Positions 42,789 through 52,036 of a stretch of 64,000 nucleotides of DNA are shown piece after piece (positions within the stretch are counted from its first letter, which is position 1; each line of letters starts with the position of its first letter). Both the position numbers and the translations under genes were made by a program. This DNA is from Lacihabitans sp. CS3-21 (GTDB taxonomy: Bacteria > Bacteroidota > Bacteroidia > Cytophagales > Spirosomataceae). The notes under the pieces are model-generated. The model was given only the letters and a program-made list of their open reading frames with translations, searched no databases and had not been told where the DNA came from. The DNA lies in assembly GCF_024343675.1 (NCBI RefSeq), contig NZ_RJUD01000003.1, positions 124,001 to 188,000 on the forward strand, written 5' to 3'.

Positions 42789-44111
42789 ATGGCTCACAAG
42801 CACGAAACACCTTCACTAGACGAATCATTTGATTTTAGTCCTGAATTGAGGAAAAAGCTTATTATTTCAGCAATCATTGGTATAGCTATGGTTGCTTTGG
42901 GTGCCTTTTTGATACAAAATCATTGGAGTATAGGAGTTTGGGATTCAGGTCATGGTGCTGAACATGCCGGCGGTGCTGAGCATGGTGGCGGTGATCATCA
43001 TGGAACAACGCTTTTCTCAAGAATTGTTGCAAATGTTTGGATGAATAGCGTTTATTTCTTAGGTATTTCTGTTGTTGGGGTTTTCTTTTTGTCTTATAAT
43101 TATGTTGCAAAGGCAGGTTGGTATACTTCATTCAAAAGAGTTCCTGAAGCTTTCCCATCATTCATCATAGTGCCTGCTATTATAATGTTGGCCTTGTTCT
43201 TGTATCCTGATACAAGGCATATTATATTCCACTGGACGCATCATGGCATTATGGAAGTGGGTAGTGAGAACTACGATAAGATTATTGCGGGTAAGTCGTG
43301 GTATCTTAATTTTCCTTTCTTTTTGGTTAGAATGATCGCTTATTTTGCTATATGGTATTATCTATGGACCCAAATAAGAAAATATTCATTGTTAGAGGAC
43401 GAAACCAACGATTTGGCTTACTATTACAAAAGCAGAAATTTTGCAAAAATGTTCTTAATATTCTTTGCTGTTACTTCTTCTACTGCTGCTTGGGATTTTT
43501 CTATGTCTATTGATACACACTGGTTTTCTACTATGTTTGGTTGGTATCATCTGGCTTCATGGCATGTGGCTGGTTTAGCAGCTATGATGTTGGCAATTCT
43601 TTTGTTGAAAGATAAAGGTTACTTAAAAGCAGTTACCTTTAGTTCGATACACGATTTGGGCAAATTGATGTTCGGTTTTTCTGTATTTTGGACATATGTT
43701 TGGTTCAGCCAATTCCTTTTAATTTTCTATGCCAATCTTCCTGAAGAAACAATTTACTTCCGTGAGAGGTTTACTGGACATGGAGGCAGATATTTTGCTC
43801 CATTTATTATAAACCTTTTGTTGAATTTTGTGTTTCCATTTTTGATACTAATGGCTCGTGATTCAAAAAGAAATAGGATGTTTTTAAAGTTGGCTTGTGG
43901 TTCTATATTGATTGGTCATTGGTTTGATTTTTATCAAATTCAAATGCCAGGTATAGCCAAAGATCAGGGCGGAATTGGTATAATTGAATGGGGTACTACT
44001 TTAACTTTTGCTTCGCTGTTTATTTACTTTGTAGCAAATCAGCTTTCTAAGGCCAATTTGATTGCCAAGAATCATCCATTCATCGAGGAAAGTTTACATC
44101 ACGACATTTAA
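42789..44111 (+). CDS. actF: alternative complex III subunit F, NrfD-like membrane protein
   Basis: 440 residues, ten hydrophobic helices. The soluble His/Gly-rich insertion after helix 1 (GHGAEHAGGAEHGGGDHHG, about 56-74) is typical of ActF in Bacteroidota. Later segments include AAWDFSMSIDTHWFSTMFGWYHLASWHVAGLAAM (about 233-265) and QFLLIFYANLPEETIYFRERF. It is a paralogue of ActC without an assigned quinol site and may form part of a proton path. It is the last ACIII gene, followed after 28 bp by oxidase subunit II. Confidence 0.93.
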   Translation: MAHKHETPSLDESFDFSPELRKKLIISAIIGIAMVALGAFLIQNHWSIGVWDSGHGAEHAGGAEHGGGDHHGTTLFSRIVANVWMNSVYFLGISVVGVFFLSYNYVAKAGWYTSFKRVPEAFPSFIIVPAIIMLALFLYPDTRHIIFHWTHHGIMEVGSENYDKIIAGKSWYLNFPFFLVRMIAYFAIWYYLWTQIRKYSLLEDETNDLAYYYKSRNFAKMFLIFFAVTSSTAAWDFSMSIDTHWFSTMFGWYHLASWHVAGLAAMMLAILLLKDKGYLKAVTFSSIHDLGKLMFGFSVFWTYVWFSQFLLIFYANLPEETIYFRERFTGHGGRYFAPFIINLLLNFVFPFLILMARDSKRNRMFLKLACGSILIGHWFDFYQIQMPGIAKDQGGIGIIEWGTTLTFASLFIYFVANQLSKANLIAKNHPFIEESLHHDI

Positions 44112-44139
44112 TTTTTTTTAAAAGATAATTATTTAAAAA

Positions 44140-45273
44140 ATGACTTTATTAATAGCTATTCTTTCGATACTGTTTATTGTTTTAACCTTCATGGTTGTTT
44201 CAAAAACACAGGCTATATTAAAAGGATTAACCAAATCGGAGGTAGAAGAATCTGAGTACTTGGGAGCTCCTGACAAATTTAATTCCGCTAATGGAGTTGG
44301 ATTGTTTGCTTTTTGGATTATCAGTATCGTAGGCATTATTTGGTCTTTTATTGTTTACAAAAAAGATTTTTTGCCAGAGGCCTCTTCTGTTCATGGAAAA
44401 GAAACTGATTACTGGTTTTGGGTATCTATGATTGTTATAATGATAGGTTTCTTCATTGTTAATACATTTTTGTTTTTGTTTAGTTACTTATATCGTCACA
44501 ACAAAAATAGAAAGGTTACATTCTATACGCACAATAACAATTTAGAGATTATCTGGACGACAGTTCCAGCTATTGTAATGGCTGGTTTGGTGTTCTCAGG
44601 ATTAAGAGTTTGGACTAAAATTACATCTGAGGCTCCCGCAAATGCAGAGCAAATTGATATAATGGGTAAGCAATTTGGATGGACAGTAAGATATGCTGGT
44701 GTAGATGATAATCAATTTGGTAAGTATAATTACAAACTAATGGATGACGCTGGTGGAAATCCGATGGGAGTAGATTTCTCTGATCCAAATTCGTTTGATG
44801 ATTTTTCTAATGCAAGTGAGATGCACATTCCAAAAGGTAAACCAGTTTTATTAAAAATAAGAGCTCGTGATGTATTGCACAGTGTGTTTATTCCTCATAT
44901 GAGGGTGAAAATGGATGCCGTACCTGGAATGCCTACCAAGTTTTGGTTTGTTGCTGATAAATCTACTGCTGATATGCGAGCAGAACTTGGTAAACCTGAG
45001 TTCAATTATGAAATAGCATGTACCGAGATATGTGGAAGATCGCATTTTGGTATGAAACTGCTTTTGGTAGTTGATGAGCCTGCTGATTATGAAAAGTGGA
45101 AGAAAAGCCAGAAGCCTTTGTTGACTGAGAATCCTGATTTGCTAAATAAGGTTCCTGACAATTTAAAAGCCAAAGCTCAGAAATACGTTGCTTCAGATGA
45201 ACCTGCTGTGGAGGTTGTTCCTGAAGTTGTTGCAAGTAGAGTATTAGGAAATTCAAGTAAAGTTTTAAAATAA
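44140..45273 (+). CDS. coxB: cytochrome c oxidase subunit II
   Basis: 377 residues. Hydrophobic helices near 1-22, 52-72 and 94-118 precede a periplasmic cupredoxin domain. The CuA site is intact: His in LHSVFIPHMR, then CTEICGRSHFGM with both cysteines, Glu, His and Met. There is no fused cytochrome c domain, so electrons are expected to come from ActE or the extra ActA domain. It is co-operonic with the ACIII genes, a Bacteroidota hallmark. Confidence 0.95.
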   Translation: MTLLIAILSILFIVLTFMVVSKTQAILKGLTKSEVEESEYLGAPDKFNSANGVGLFAFWIISIVGIIWSFIVYKKDFLPEASSVHGKETDYWFWVSMIVIMIGFFIVNTFLFLFSYLYRHNKNRKVTFYTHNNNLEIIWTTVPAIVMAGLVFSGLRVWTKITSEAPANAEQIDIMGKQFGWTVRYAGVDDNQFGKYNYKLMDDAGGNPMGVDFSDPNSFDDFSNASEMHIPKGKPVLLKIRARDVLHSVFIPHMRVKMDAVPGMPTKFWFVADKSTADMRAELGKPEFNYEIACTEICGRSHFGMKLLLVVDEPADYEKWKKSQKPLLTENPDLLNKVPDNLKAKAQKYVASDEPAVEVVPEVVASRVLGNSSKVLK

Positions 45274-45280
45274 ATAAAAT

Positions 45281-47167
45281 ATGTCAGCTGTTTCTCAAGT
45301 AGAAGTACACGAACATAGTGAGCATGCTCACGAAGAACATCATGAATTGGGATTTATCAGAAAGTATATTTTTTCTGAAGATCACAAGGTTATCGCTAAG
45401 CAATATTTGATATCTGGTATTGTTTGGGCTCTTCTTGGAGCTTTCATGTCGTTGGTTTTTCGTTTACAGTTAGGTTTTCCAGATATGGATATGGCTTGGA
45501 TGAAACCTTTTCTAGGTGACTGGATTAGTCTTGATGACAAAGGCTTAGGCAAGTTAGACCCAAATTTTTATCTGGCTTTAGTTACTATGCACGGTACTAT
45601 TATGGTATTTTTTGTACTTACAGCTGGTCTTAGTGGAACATTCTCTAATTTTCTTATTCCTCTTCAGATTGGTGCCCGTGATATGGCTTCAGGATTTATG
45701 AATATGCTCTCTTATTGGATATTCTTTATCTCGAGTGTAATCATGTTTGTTTCATTGTTTATAAAAACTGGTCCTGCAGGTGGTAGTTGGGTTATTTACC
45801 CACCATTGAGTGCTTTGAAAGAGGCAAATCCAGGGTCAGGAGATGGCATGACGCTTTGGCTTGTTTCAATGGCACTATTTATTGTTTCAAGTTTATTAGG
45901 TGGTATTAACTACGTAACAACGGTTATTAACCTTAGAACTAAAGGTATGTCAATGGACAAGCTGCCATTGACCATTTGGGCGTTCACATTCACAGCTGTA
46001 TTGGGTATTTTATCGTTCCCGGTATTATTATCAGCGGCTTTATTGTTGATTTTTGATAGAAGTTTTGGTACAAGTTTTTATTTGTCTGATATCTACATTA
46101 ATGGTCAAGCTCTTCCTAATCAGGGTGGTAGTCCTATTTTGTTCCAACATTTATTTTGGTTCTTAGGTCATCCAGAGGTTTATATTGTAATCCTACCTGC
46201 GTTGGGTTTAACTTCAGAAATCATTGCAACAAACTCTAGAAAGCCGATATTTGGATACAAAGCCATGATATTCTCTATGGCTGGTATAATGTTTCTAGCA
46301 TTTATTGTTTGGGCTCACCACATGTTTGTAACAGGTATGAATCCTTTCTTAGGATCAGTATTTATGTTATTGACCTTGATTATTGCAGTTCCATCTGCAG
46401 TTAAGGGCTTCAACTATATTACAACATTGTGGAAAGGTAACATCATATTTACACCTGCTATGTTGTTTGCAATTGGCTTGGTATCATTCTTTATATCTGG
46501 TGGATTAACGGGTATCATTCTTGGAAATTCAGCCTTGGATATTCAATTGCATGATACTTATTTTGTAGTGGCTCACTTTCACTTAGTTATGGGTTCTGCT
46601 GCGATATTCGGTATGTTAGCTGGTGTTTATCATTGGTTTCCTAAAATGTTTGGAAGGATGATGAACAATGCGATGGGTTATGTTCACTTTTGGATAACAT
46701 TCATTGGCGTTTACTTGGTGTTTTTCCCAATGCATTACATCGGTATTGCTGGTTTTCCTAGAAGATATTACCAATGGTCAGGTTTTGAAACATTTAATAC
46801 CTACATGGATTTGAATGCTTTTATTACCATTGCTGCAATCATAACTGTTTTTGCTCAGATAGTATTTATTTTCAATTTTGTGTATTCAATTTTCTGGGGC
46901 AAGAAAGCAACTGCCAACCCATGGAAATCTAATACTTTAGAGTGGACTACACCTATTAATCCAGGACATGGAAACTGGCCTGGTGAGATTCCAACTGTTT
47001 ACAGATGGCCTTATGATTATTCTAAGCCTGGTGCACCTGATGATTTCATTCCTCAAAATGTTCCTTTTTCTGCAACTCCTGAATCTAATTTGCCAGAGGA
47101 GAATGAATTGATAGAGAAAGAAAAGGAAATCAACAGCATAAAGTTCGATACTTCTATACACGATTAA
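45281..47167 (+). CDS. coxA: cytochrome c oxidase subunit I
   Basis: 628 residues, heme-copper oxidase type A. About 12-14 helices. Key features: heme a His near MHGTIMVFFVLTAG, the His-Tyr cross-link motif WFLGHPEVYIVILPALG, the CuB pair in WAHHMFVTGM, and the heme a3/a ligands in LHDTYFVVAHFHLVMG. A His-rich N-terminus (VEVHEHSEHAHEEHHE) precedes the first helix. It is the catalytic subunit reducing O2 and pumping protons. A strong terminator follows 19 bp downstream. Confidence 0.96.
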   Translation: MSAVSQVEVHEHSEHAHEEHHELGFIRKYIFSEDHKVIAKQYLISGIVWALLGAFMSLVFRLQLGFPDMDMAWMKPFLGDWISLDDKGLGKLDPNFYLALVTMHGTIMVFFVLTAGLSGTFSNFLIPLQIGARDMASGFMNMLSYWIFFISSVIMFVSLFIKTGPAGGSWVIYPPLSALKEANPGSGDGMTLWLVSMALFIVSSLLGGINYVTTVINLRTKGMSMDKLPLTIWAFTFTAVLGILSFPVLLSAALLLIFDRSFGTSFYLSDIYINGQALPNQGGSPILFQHLFWFLGHPEVYIVILPALGLTSEIIATNSRKPIFGYKAMIFSMAGIMFLAFIVWAHHMFVTGMNPFLGSVFMLLTLIIAVPSAVKGFNYITTLWKGNIIFTPAMLFAIGLVSFFISGGLTGIILGNSALDIQLHDTYFVVAHFHLVMGSAAIFGMLAGVYHWFPKMFGRMMNNAMGYVHFWITFIGVYLVFFPMHYIGIAGFPRRYYQWSGFETFNTYMDLNAFITIAAIITVFAQIVFIFNFVYSIFWGKKATANPWKSNTLEWTTPINPGHGNWPGEIPTVYRWPYDYSKPGAPDDFIPQNVPFSATPESNLPEENELIEKEKEINSIKFDTSIHD

Positions 47168-47185
47168 TATTAAATTTTTTTAATG

Positions 47186-47224
47186 AAGTACAATGAGGAA
47201 GGTTTCCCCATTGTACTTTTTTTG
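47186..47224 (+). terminator. intrinsic terminator between coxA and ctaA
   Basis: Stem AAGTACAATG (47186-47195) / CATTGTACTT (47209-47218), plus an inner GGAA/TTCC pairing, followed by T-run 47217-47223. It overlaps the first 13 codons of the longest ctaA reading frame, so the frame's ATG at 47183 is suspect. Confidence 0.85.
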
Positions 47225-48178
47225 CATAAAGTGGTTCAATTATTTAGAAAATTTGGTGTATTGACAATATTATCCGTTATTGGTTTAATATTTGTTGGTG
47301 GCTTTGTAAGAGCTTCAGGTGCAGGAATGGGTTGCCCTGATTGGCCAAAGTGTTTTGGAATGTGGATTCCACCTACTTCTATCAACCAATTGCCAGTTAA
47401 TTATCAAGAGATTTTTGGAGCTAAGCTTAAAGGGGAAGTAGAATTTAATGTTGTCAAGACGTGGATTGAATATGTGAATCGTCTTTTAGGTGTTCTTGTA
47501 GGGTTCTTTATTTTTTTAACCTTAATTTTTTCATACAAGGCTTATTATAAATTACAACGTTCTATCTTTTTTCTCAGTTTAGCGGCTTTTGTATTAGTAC
47601 TTTTTGAGGGTTGGTTAGGAGCTAAAGTGGTTTCTTCTGAATTAAAGCCTGGTATGATAACAGTACACATGTTTGGTGCTATAGCAATTTTGGGAGTTTT
47701 GGTTTTGGCAATTTTGAAAACCTATTTTATTGAAGGCTTTATAAGTACTTTAAACAATACGCAGGATATACGCTTTTTGATAATTATTGCCATATTACTA
47801 AGTATTGGCCAAATTGTATTCGGCACCCAAATTAGAGAAGGAATTGATTTGGCACAGCAATCCTTGGGTTATGGTAGTCGACATTTATGGATTGATTCTG
47901 TTATCGGTAAGGTGAATTTTCATGCATTGCTGGGCCTAATAATTCTATTTTTACATGTCTTTATTAATTTAAAAATAAGATCTCGGTTTTTAGGTAAACC
48001 AATTTTATCTTTTGCCAATTTTACATCATTTTTCATTGTTTTGAGTATTCTAACTGGGGTTATTTTGAGATATTTTGGTTTTCCAGCTTTCGCACAACCT
48101 TTGCATTTAACTTTAGGTGTTATTATTTTGACGTTTCAGTTTGTGATTTTATTTTTAACTAAACCTCAAATTGCGTAG
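47222..48178 (+). CDS. ctaA: heme A synthase (CtaA/Cox15)
   Basis: About 318 residues from the TTG at 47222 (GTG at 47231 is also possible); an in-frame ATG at 47183 would add 13 codons that are the terminator hairpin itself, so I prefer the shorter form. The protein has eight hydrophobic helices and the family signature GGFVRASGAGMGCPDWPKCFGMWIPPT near the N-terminus, a TVHMF histidine helix and later histidine-bearing helices (NFHALLGL, AQPLHLTLG). It oxidises the heme O methyl group to heme A for the oxidase. A ctaB gene follows two bases later. Confidence 0.9.
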   Translation: MHKVVQLFRKFGVLTILSVIGLIFVGGFVRASGAGMGCPDWPKCFGMWIPPTSINQLPVNYQEIFGAKLKGEVEFNVVKTWIEYVNRLLGVLVGFFIFLTLIFSYKAYYKLQRSIFFLSLAAFVLVLFEGWLGAKVVSSELKPGMITVHMFGAIAILGVLVLAILKTYFIEGFISTLNNTQDIRFLIIIAILLSIGQIVFGTQIREGIDLAQQSLGYGSRHLWIDSVIGKVNFHALLGLIILFLHVFINLKIRSRFLGKPILSFANFTSFFIVLSILTGVILRYFGFPAFAQPLHLTLGVIILTFQFVILFLTKPQIA

Positions 48179-48180
48179 AT

Positions 48181-49059
48181 ATGGACAGTATTTTTAAAAT
48201 ATCATTTGGTAAAAAATCCAGAGCTTACTTTGACTTGACTAAGTTTAGGTTATCCATAACTGTGGTTTTTTCAAGCTGTTTTGGTTATAGTTTGTATGCT
48301 AATGATTTGAATTTTGTTGAATTATTGATTTTTGGATTTGCAGCTTTTTGCATCACTGCTTCTGCCAATATTATCAATCAAATCAAGGAAATTGAATTGG
48401 ACAAGCTCATGTCTAGAACTGTTAATAGACCATTGCCATCTGGTAGACTCAGTATAGCAGAAGCTAGTGTTTTTGGTTTCATTATGGGCATCTTGGGACT
48501 TTCTATTTTGGTTTTTAAATATAATGTTTCTGCTGCCTCATTGGCTTTATTGTCTTTGATTCTTTATGGCTTTGTTTATACACCTTTGAAGAGAGTTGGG
48601 CCAATTGCTGTTGCAGTTGGTGCTCTGCCTGGGGCGTTTCCACCTATGATTGGTTGGGTAGCAGCTTCGGGACATTTTGGATTGGAACCTGGAATATTAT
48701 TTGCTATACAATTTTTTTGGCAATTTCCTCATTTTTGGGCTATTGCCTGGGTTTTGGACGATGATTATAAAAAGGCGGGATTTAAATTATTACCATCAAA
48801 GGGCGGAAAAGACTTAAATTCAGCCATACAGATTGTAATTTATACCTTGTTTTTGTTGCCTTTGTGTTGGGTGCCTTATTACTTACAGATGACTAAAATT
48901 GATTCTGCGGTTATTGCACTACTTTGTGGGATATTGTTTTTAGCTCAAACGCTTTATTTGATGAAAGAAAGAAGTAAAAAGGCTGCCATGGGATTAATGT
49001 TCGGCTCTTTTTTGTACCTTCCGATTGTTCAAATTGCATATTTAATGAATAAATTCTAA
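48181..49059 (+). CDS. ctaB: heme O synthase (protoheme IX farnesyltransferase)
   Basis: 292 residues, UbiA-type prenyltransferase with about eight helices. The allylic diphosphate-binding motif region NIINQIKEIELDKLMSRTVNRPLPSGRL (about 64-91) is diagnostic, and the second Asp-rich element is in DDDYKKAGFKLLPS. It attaches farnesyl to heme B. It begins immediately after ctaA and its stop overlaps the following start by one base (ATGG/TAATG arrangement), so the assembly genes are translationally coupled. Confidence 0.94.
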   Translation: MDSIFKISFGKKSRAYFDLTKFRLSITVVFSSCFGYSLYANDLNFVELLIFGFAAFCITASANIINQIKEIELDKLMSRTVNRPLPSGRLSIAEASVFGFIMGILGLSILVFKYNVSAASLALLSLILYGFVYTPLKRVGPIAVAVGALPGAFPPMIGWVAASGHFGLEPGILFAIQFFWQFPHFWAIAWVLDDDYKKAGFKLLPSKGGKDLNSAIQIVIYTLFLLPLCWVPYYLQMTKIDSAVIALLCGILFLAQTLYLMKERSKKAAMGLMFGSFLYLPIVQIAYLMNKF

Positions 49060-49631
49060 TGGGTAAAAGTATAGAAATTTCTAAGCCAATATTAACAGTA
49101 AATAAATGGAAGTTTATTGTTTGGCTATTTATTATTACTATAATTATGTTTTTTGCCGCTTTTACCAGTGCATATTTGGTAAGAAGAGCTGAGGGAAATT
49201 GGACAGAATTTGAAATCCCATCAATATTTTATTACAGTACCGCTGTTTTGTTGATCAGTAGCATATTTATGCACTTAGGTTTCAAAGCTGCTCAAAAAGA
49301 TAACTTTGGAAAATTGAAATTATACATTTCTTTTACCTTTGTGGCGGGCTTAATATTTTTGGTTATGCAATATATCGGTTGGACTATTTTACAGAAGGAA
49401 GGTGTCTTTCTAAAGGGTAATCCCGCTGAATCTTTTTATTACATACTTACTGGTTTGCATGGTTTTCACTTAATAACTGGTTTGGTTGTGCTATTTTTCT
49501 CTTTTCTTTCTGCTTTTAAAATGAGTATTCATTCTAAGAACTTAATCAGAATAGAGGTTTGTGCAACGTACTGGCATTTTTTGGATGTTCTCTGGGTCTA
49601 TTTGTTATTGTTTCTAATCTTTTTTAGATAA
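49059..49631 (+). CDS. cytochrome c oxidase subunit III, first copy
   Basis: 190 residues with about five helices, heme-copper oxidase subunit III family. Recognisable parts: FAAFTSAYLVRRAEGNW (about 28-44), AQKDNFGKLKLYIS and the C-terminal GLHGFHLITGLVVLF plus CATYWHFLDVLWVYLLLFLIF with conserved Glu/His. It overlaps ctaB by one base. A second subunit III gene follows 84 bp later; paired copies are usual in Bacteroidota oxidase operons. Confidence 0.93.
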   Translation: MGKSIEISKPILTVNKWKFIVWLFIITIIMFFAAFTSAYLVRRAEGNWTEFEIPSIFYYSTAVLLISSIFMHLGFKAAQKDNFGKLKLYISFTFVAGLIFLVMQYIGWTILQKEGVFLKGNPAESFYYILTGLHGFHLITGLVVLFFSFLSAFKMSIHSKNLIRIEVCATYWHFLDVLWVYLLLFLIFFR

Positions 49632-49715
49632 AAATTTCAAGCAGATTCAATTTTTATAAGACTTTTACGAAATCATTTTTTAAATTTGTTCGATAATTTA
49701 AACTAATTTGTTTTT

Positions 49716-50477
49716 ATGGCTGTTGCGAAGGCTCCTCTGAATCCTGATCATCTTACATGGCAAGGTGGTACTCAACCAATGAAAGTTGGCTATGGAAAAT
49801 TAATGATGTGGATATTCTTATTATCCGACACGTTTACTTTTTCGGCATTACTTATCTCTTATGGCTTAGTTAGGTTCAGTTTTCCTACTTTTAAAGATGT
49901 CATTCCCGACATGACCTACAAAACTTTTGAATTGTCTCAGCAATACTGGCCAATTCCAGAAAAGGTTTTTGAAGCTGTACCATTTTTACATGGTATTTCT
50001 CTTCCGCTGGTATTCGTTGGTTTGATGACTTTTATTTTGATATTTAGTTCTGTTACAATGGTATTGGCTGTAGAAGCTGGCCATAGAAGAGACAAAGCTG
50101 ACGTTGAGAAGTGGATGCTATGGACAATATTAGGTGGATTTACATTTCTTGGTTCTCAGGCTTGGGAGTGGGCTCACTTTATACATGGATCTGAAGAGGG
50201 ATCTATTTTAGCAAATGGTGCAAAGGTTTTCGGGGCAAATTTGGTGCAAAATGAATATGGACCAGCTGCTTTTGCAGACTTTTTCTTCTTCATTACTGGT
50301 TTCCATGGAACACACGTACTTTCGGGTGTAGTTTTGAATATAATAATTTTCTATAATGCTTCTAATGGCGTCTATGAGAAACGAGGACATTATGAAATGG
50401 TAGAGAAGGTAGGTTTATATTGGCACTTTGTAGACTTGGTTTGGGTGTTTGTATTTACGTTTTTTTATTTGGTTTAA
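49716..50477 (+). CDS. cytochrome c oxidase subunit III, second copy
   Basis: 253 residues. Longer N-terminus than the first copy (HLTWQGGTQPMKVGYGKLMMWIFLLSDTFTFSALLISYGLVR), a central loop, then GSQAWEWAHFI and the typical end FHGTHVLSGVVLNIIIFYNA plus GLYWHFVDLVWVFVFTFFYL. A TAAATTTG element at 49681-49688 lies 28 bp upstream and could be an internal promoter, though no -33 is visible. Confidence 0.93.
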   Translation: MAVAKAPLNPDHLTWQGGTQPMKVGYGKLMMWIFLLSDTFTFSALLISYGLVRFSFPTFKDVIPDMTYKTFELSQQYWPIPEKVFEAVPFLHGISLPLVFVGLMTFILIFSSVTMVLAVEAGHRRDKADVEKWMLWTILGGFTFLGSQAWEWAHFIHGSEEGSILANGAKVFGANLVQNEYGPAAFADFFFFITGFHGTHVLSGVVLNIIIFYNASNGVYEKRGHYEMVEKVGLYWHFVDLVWVFVFTFFYLV

Positions 50478-50497
50478 ATTTTTAAAAGATATTTAAG

Positions 50498-50830
50498 ATG
50501 GGACATTCAGTAGAAAACTCAACAGAAAAACAAAAACCACAAACAAAGGAGTTGTGGAAAGTATTCTGGATTCTTTTAGCGATAACAGCAGTAGAATTTA
50601 TCATTGCATTTCAAATTAGTTCAGACAACAATTTTGGTAAATGGCTTAAGATTACTTTATTTATTCTTTTGACTTTTGTTAAATCATTCTATATAGTAGG
50701 AAACTTTATGCACCTACGTCATGAAGTGAAGTCTATGATTTGGACAATAGTCATACCAGTGGTATTTGTTGTATGGCTTTTAGCAGCTTTGGTATATTTT
50801 GAAGGTGGATACATTGGTAGTGTAAGATAA
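50498..50830 (+). CDS. cytochrome c oxidase subunit IV (prokaryotic type)
   Basis: 110 residues, three hydrophobic helices (about 24-42, 53-73 and 83-103). It shows the family pattern LWKVFWILLAITAVEFIIAF and KSFYIVGNFMHLRHEVKSMIWTIVIPVVF. A small accessory subunit, directly following subunit III and ending on the base before the Sco gene. Confidence 0.9.
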   Translation: MGHSVENSTEKQKPQTKELWKVFWILLAITAVEFIIAFQISSDNNFGKWLKITLFILLTFVKSFYIVGNFMHLRHEVKSMIWTIVIPVVFVVWLLAALVYFEGGYIGSVR

Positions 50831-51508
50831 ATGTTAAAAAAATATATTAAGACCGGAATACTCCTTATTGTTTTGGGTGTTCCGGTTTTTGTTTTTCTTT
50901 TTTTGAAGTTTTTCGGAGAAAACAAATTCGATTTGCCGCATTATTTTCCAGAACTGGATGCTTCTGGCGAAGTAAAGGTTGTTAAAGGTGACACAGTATT
51001 CATTAAGGCACCTGATTTTCAATTAAAGGACAAAAATGGTGAAGTTTACTCCTATAAAAAAGGCGAGATATCTGTAGTGAGCTTCTTTTTTAGTAGATGT
51101 GGCACTATATGCCCCATCACCAACAAAAACCTACTAAGAGTAGCTGAAAACTTCAAATCTGACAGTTTAATTAGAATTCTTTCTTTGACAGTTGACCCCT
51201 TATTCGATACTCCCCAAGTATTGAATAAATACGCACTTGAATTGGGAGCTAATTATGAGAACTGGGTATTTTTGACTGGTGATAAAAAGTATATTTATGA
51301 TTTGGCAATTAAAGGATTTAAGCTTCCAGTTTCAGATGCATCAGACTATGACAAAAATATTGTAGATATTGACCAAACTTTTATTCACTCCGACAAGTTA
51401 TTATTGATAGATAAATTTGGGCATATTCGAGGTATATACGAAGGCACAAACAAATCTGAAATTGAAAGATTAGTAGTGGAAATTAAAGTTTTATTAAAAG
51501 ATAAGTAG
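50831..51508 (+). CDS. Sco1/SenC copper chaperone
   Basis: 225 residues: one N-terminal anchor helix (about 8-28) and a thioredoxin-like domain. The copper site is complete: CGTICP (CxxxC) in SFFFSRCGTICPITN and the distant His in QTFIHSDKLLLID. Sco proteins load or reduce the CuA centre of subunit II. It starts directly after the subunit IV stop codon. Confidence 0.94.
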   Translation: MLKKYIKTGILLIVLGVPVFVFLFLKFFGENKFDLPHYFPELDASGEVKVVKGDTVFIKAPDFQLKDKNGEVYSYKKGEISVVSFFFSRCGTICPITNKNLLRVAENFKSDSLIRILSLTVDPLFDTPQVLNKYALELGANYENWVFLTGDKKYIYDLAIKGFKLPVSDASDYDKNIVDIDQTFIHSDKLLLIDKFGHIRGIYEGTNKSEIERLVVEIKVLLKDK

Positions 51509-51510
51509 AG

Positions 51511-52035
51511 GTGAAAAAGAAAAGTTTATTCAGTACGATTAATATAATTTCAGTAGTTATTCCTGTTGTTGTTGCTGTTTTGTTAGGTTTAAGAACAAAG
51601 TTGGATTTAGGGTCATGGACGCAAAATTTGCCGTTTATTAATGCAATTATTAATTCTACTACAGCGGTTTTCTTGGTTCTAGGTCTTGTTTTTATAAAAA
51701 GTAAAAGAATCGGTGCTCATAAAACCATGATGTCCTTGGCATTTGGACTGGGGGGTTTGTTTCTGGTTTTTTACGTGTTATATCATATTAGCAATACATC
51801 TACACCTTTTGGCGGACAAGGAACCATAAGGTATTTTTATTATTTCAACTTAATTACGCATATAGGTGCTTCACTGATTGTTTTACCTTTTGTGCTAAGG
51901 GCATATTATTTTGGTTGGAATAGAATGGATTTGGAGCATAGGAAAGTTGTAAAAATTGCTTTTCCGATTTGGCTTTATGTTTCTATTACTGGAGTTATAG
52001 CTTATATTATGATTTCACCCTATTATACCTTCTAA
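51511..52035 (+). CDS. DUF420 membrane protein
   Basis: 174 residues starting with GTG at 51511. Five hydrophobic helices with conserved His: SKRIGAHKTMMSLAFGLGGLFLVFYVLYHISN and LITHIGASLIVLPFVLRAYYFGWNRMDLEHRKVVKIAFPIWLYVSITGVIAYIM. This is the DUF420 family, repeatedly found beside oxidase and Sco genes and thought to aid oxidase assembly; its precise role is not known. It lies 2 bp after the Sco gene. Confidence 0.92.
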   Translation: MKKKSLFSTINIISVVIPVVVAVLLGLRTKLDLGSWTQNLPFINAIINSTTAVFLVLGLVFIKSKRIGAHKTMMSLAFGLGGLFLVFYVLYHISNTSTPFGGQGTIRYFYYFNLITHIGASLIVLPFVLRAYYFGWNRMDLEHRKVVKIAFPIWLYVSITGVIAYIMISPYYTF

Positions 52036-52036
52036 A

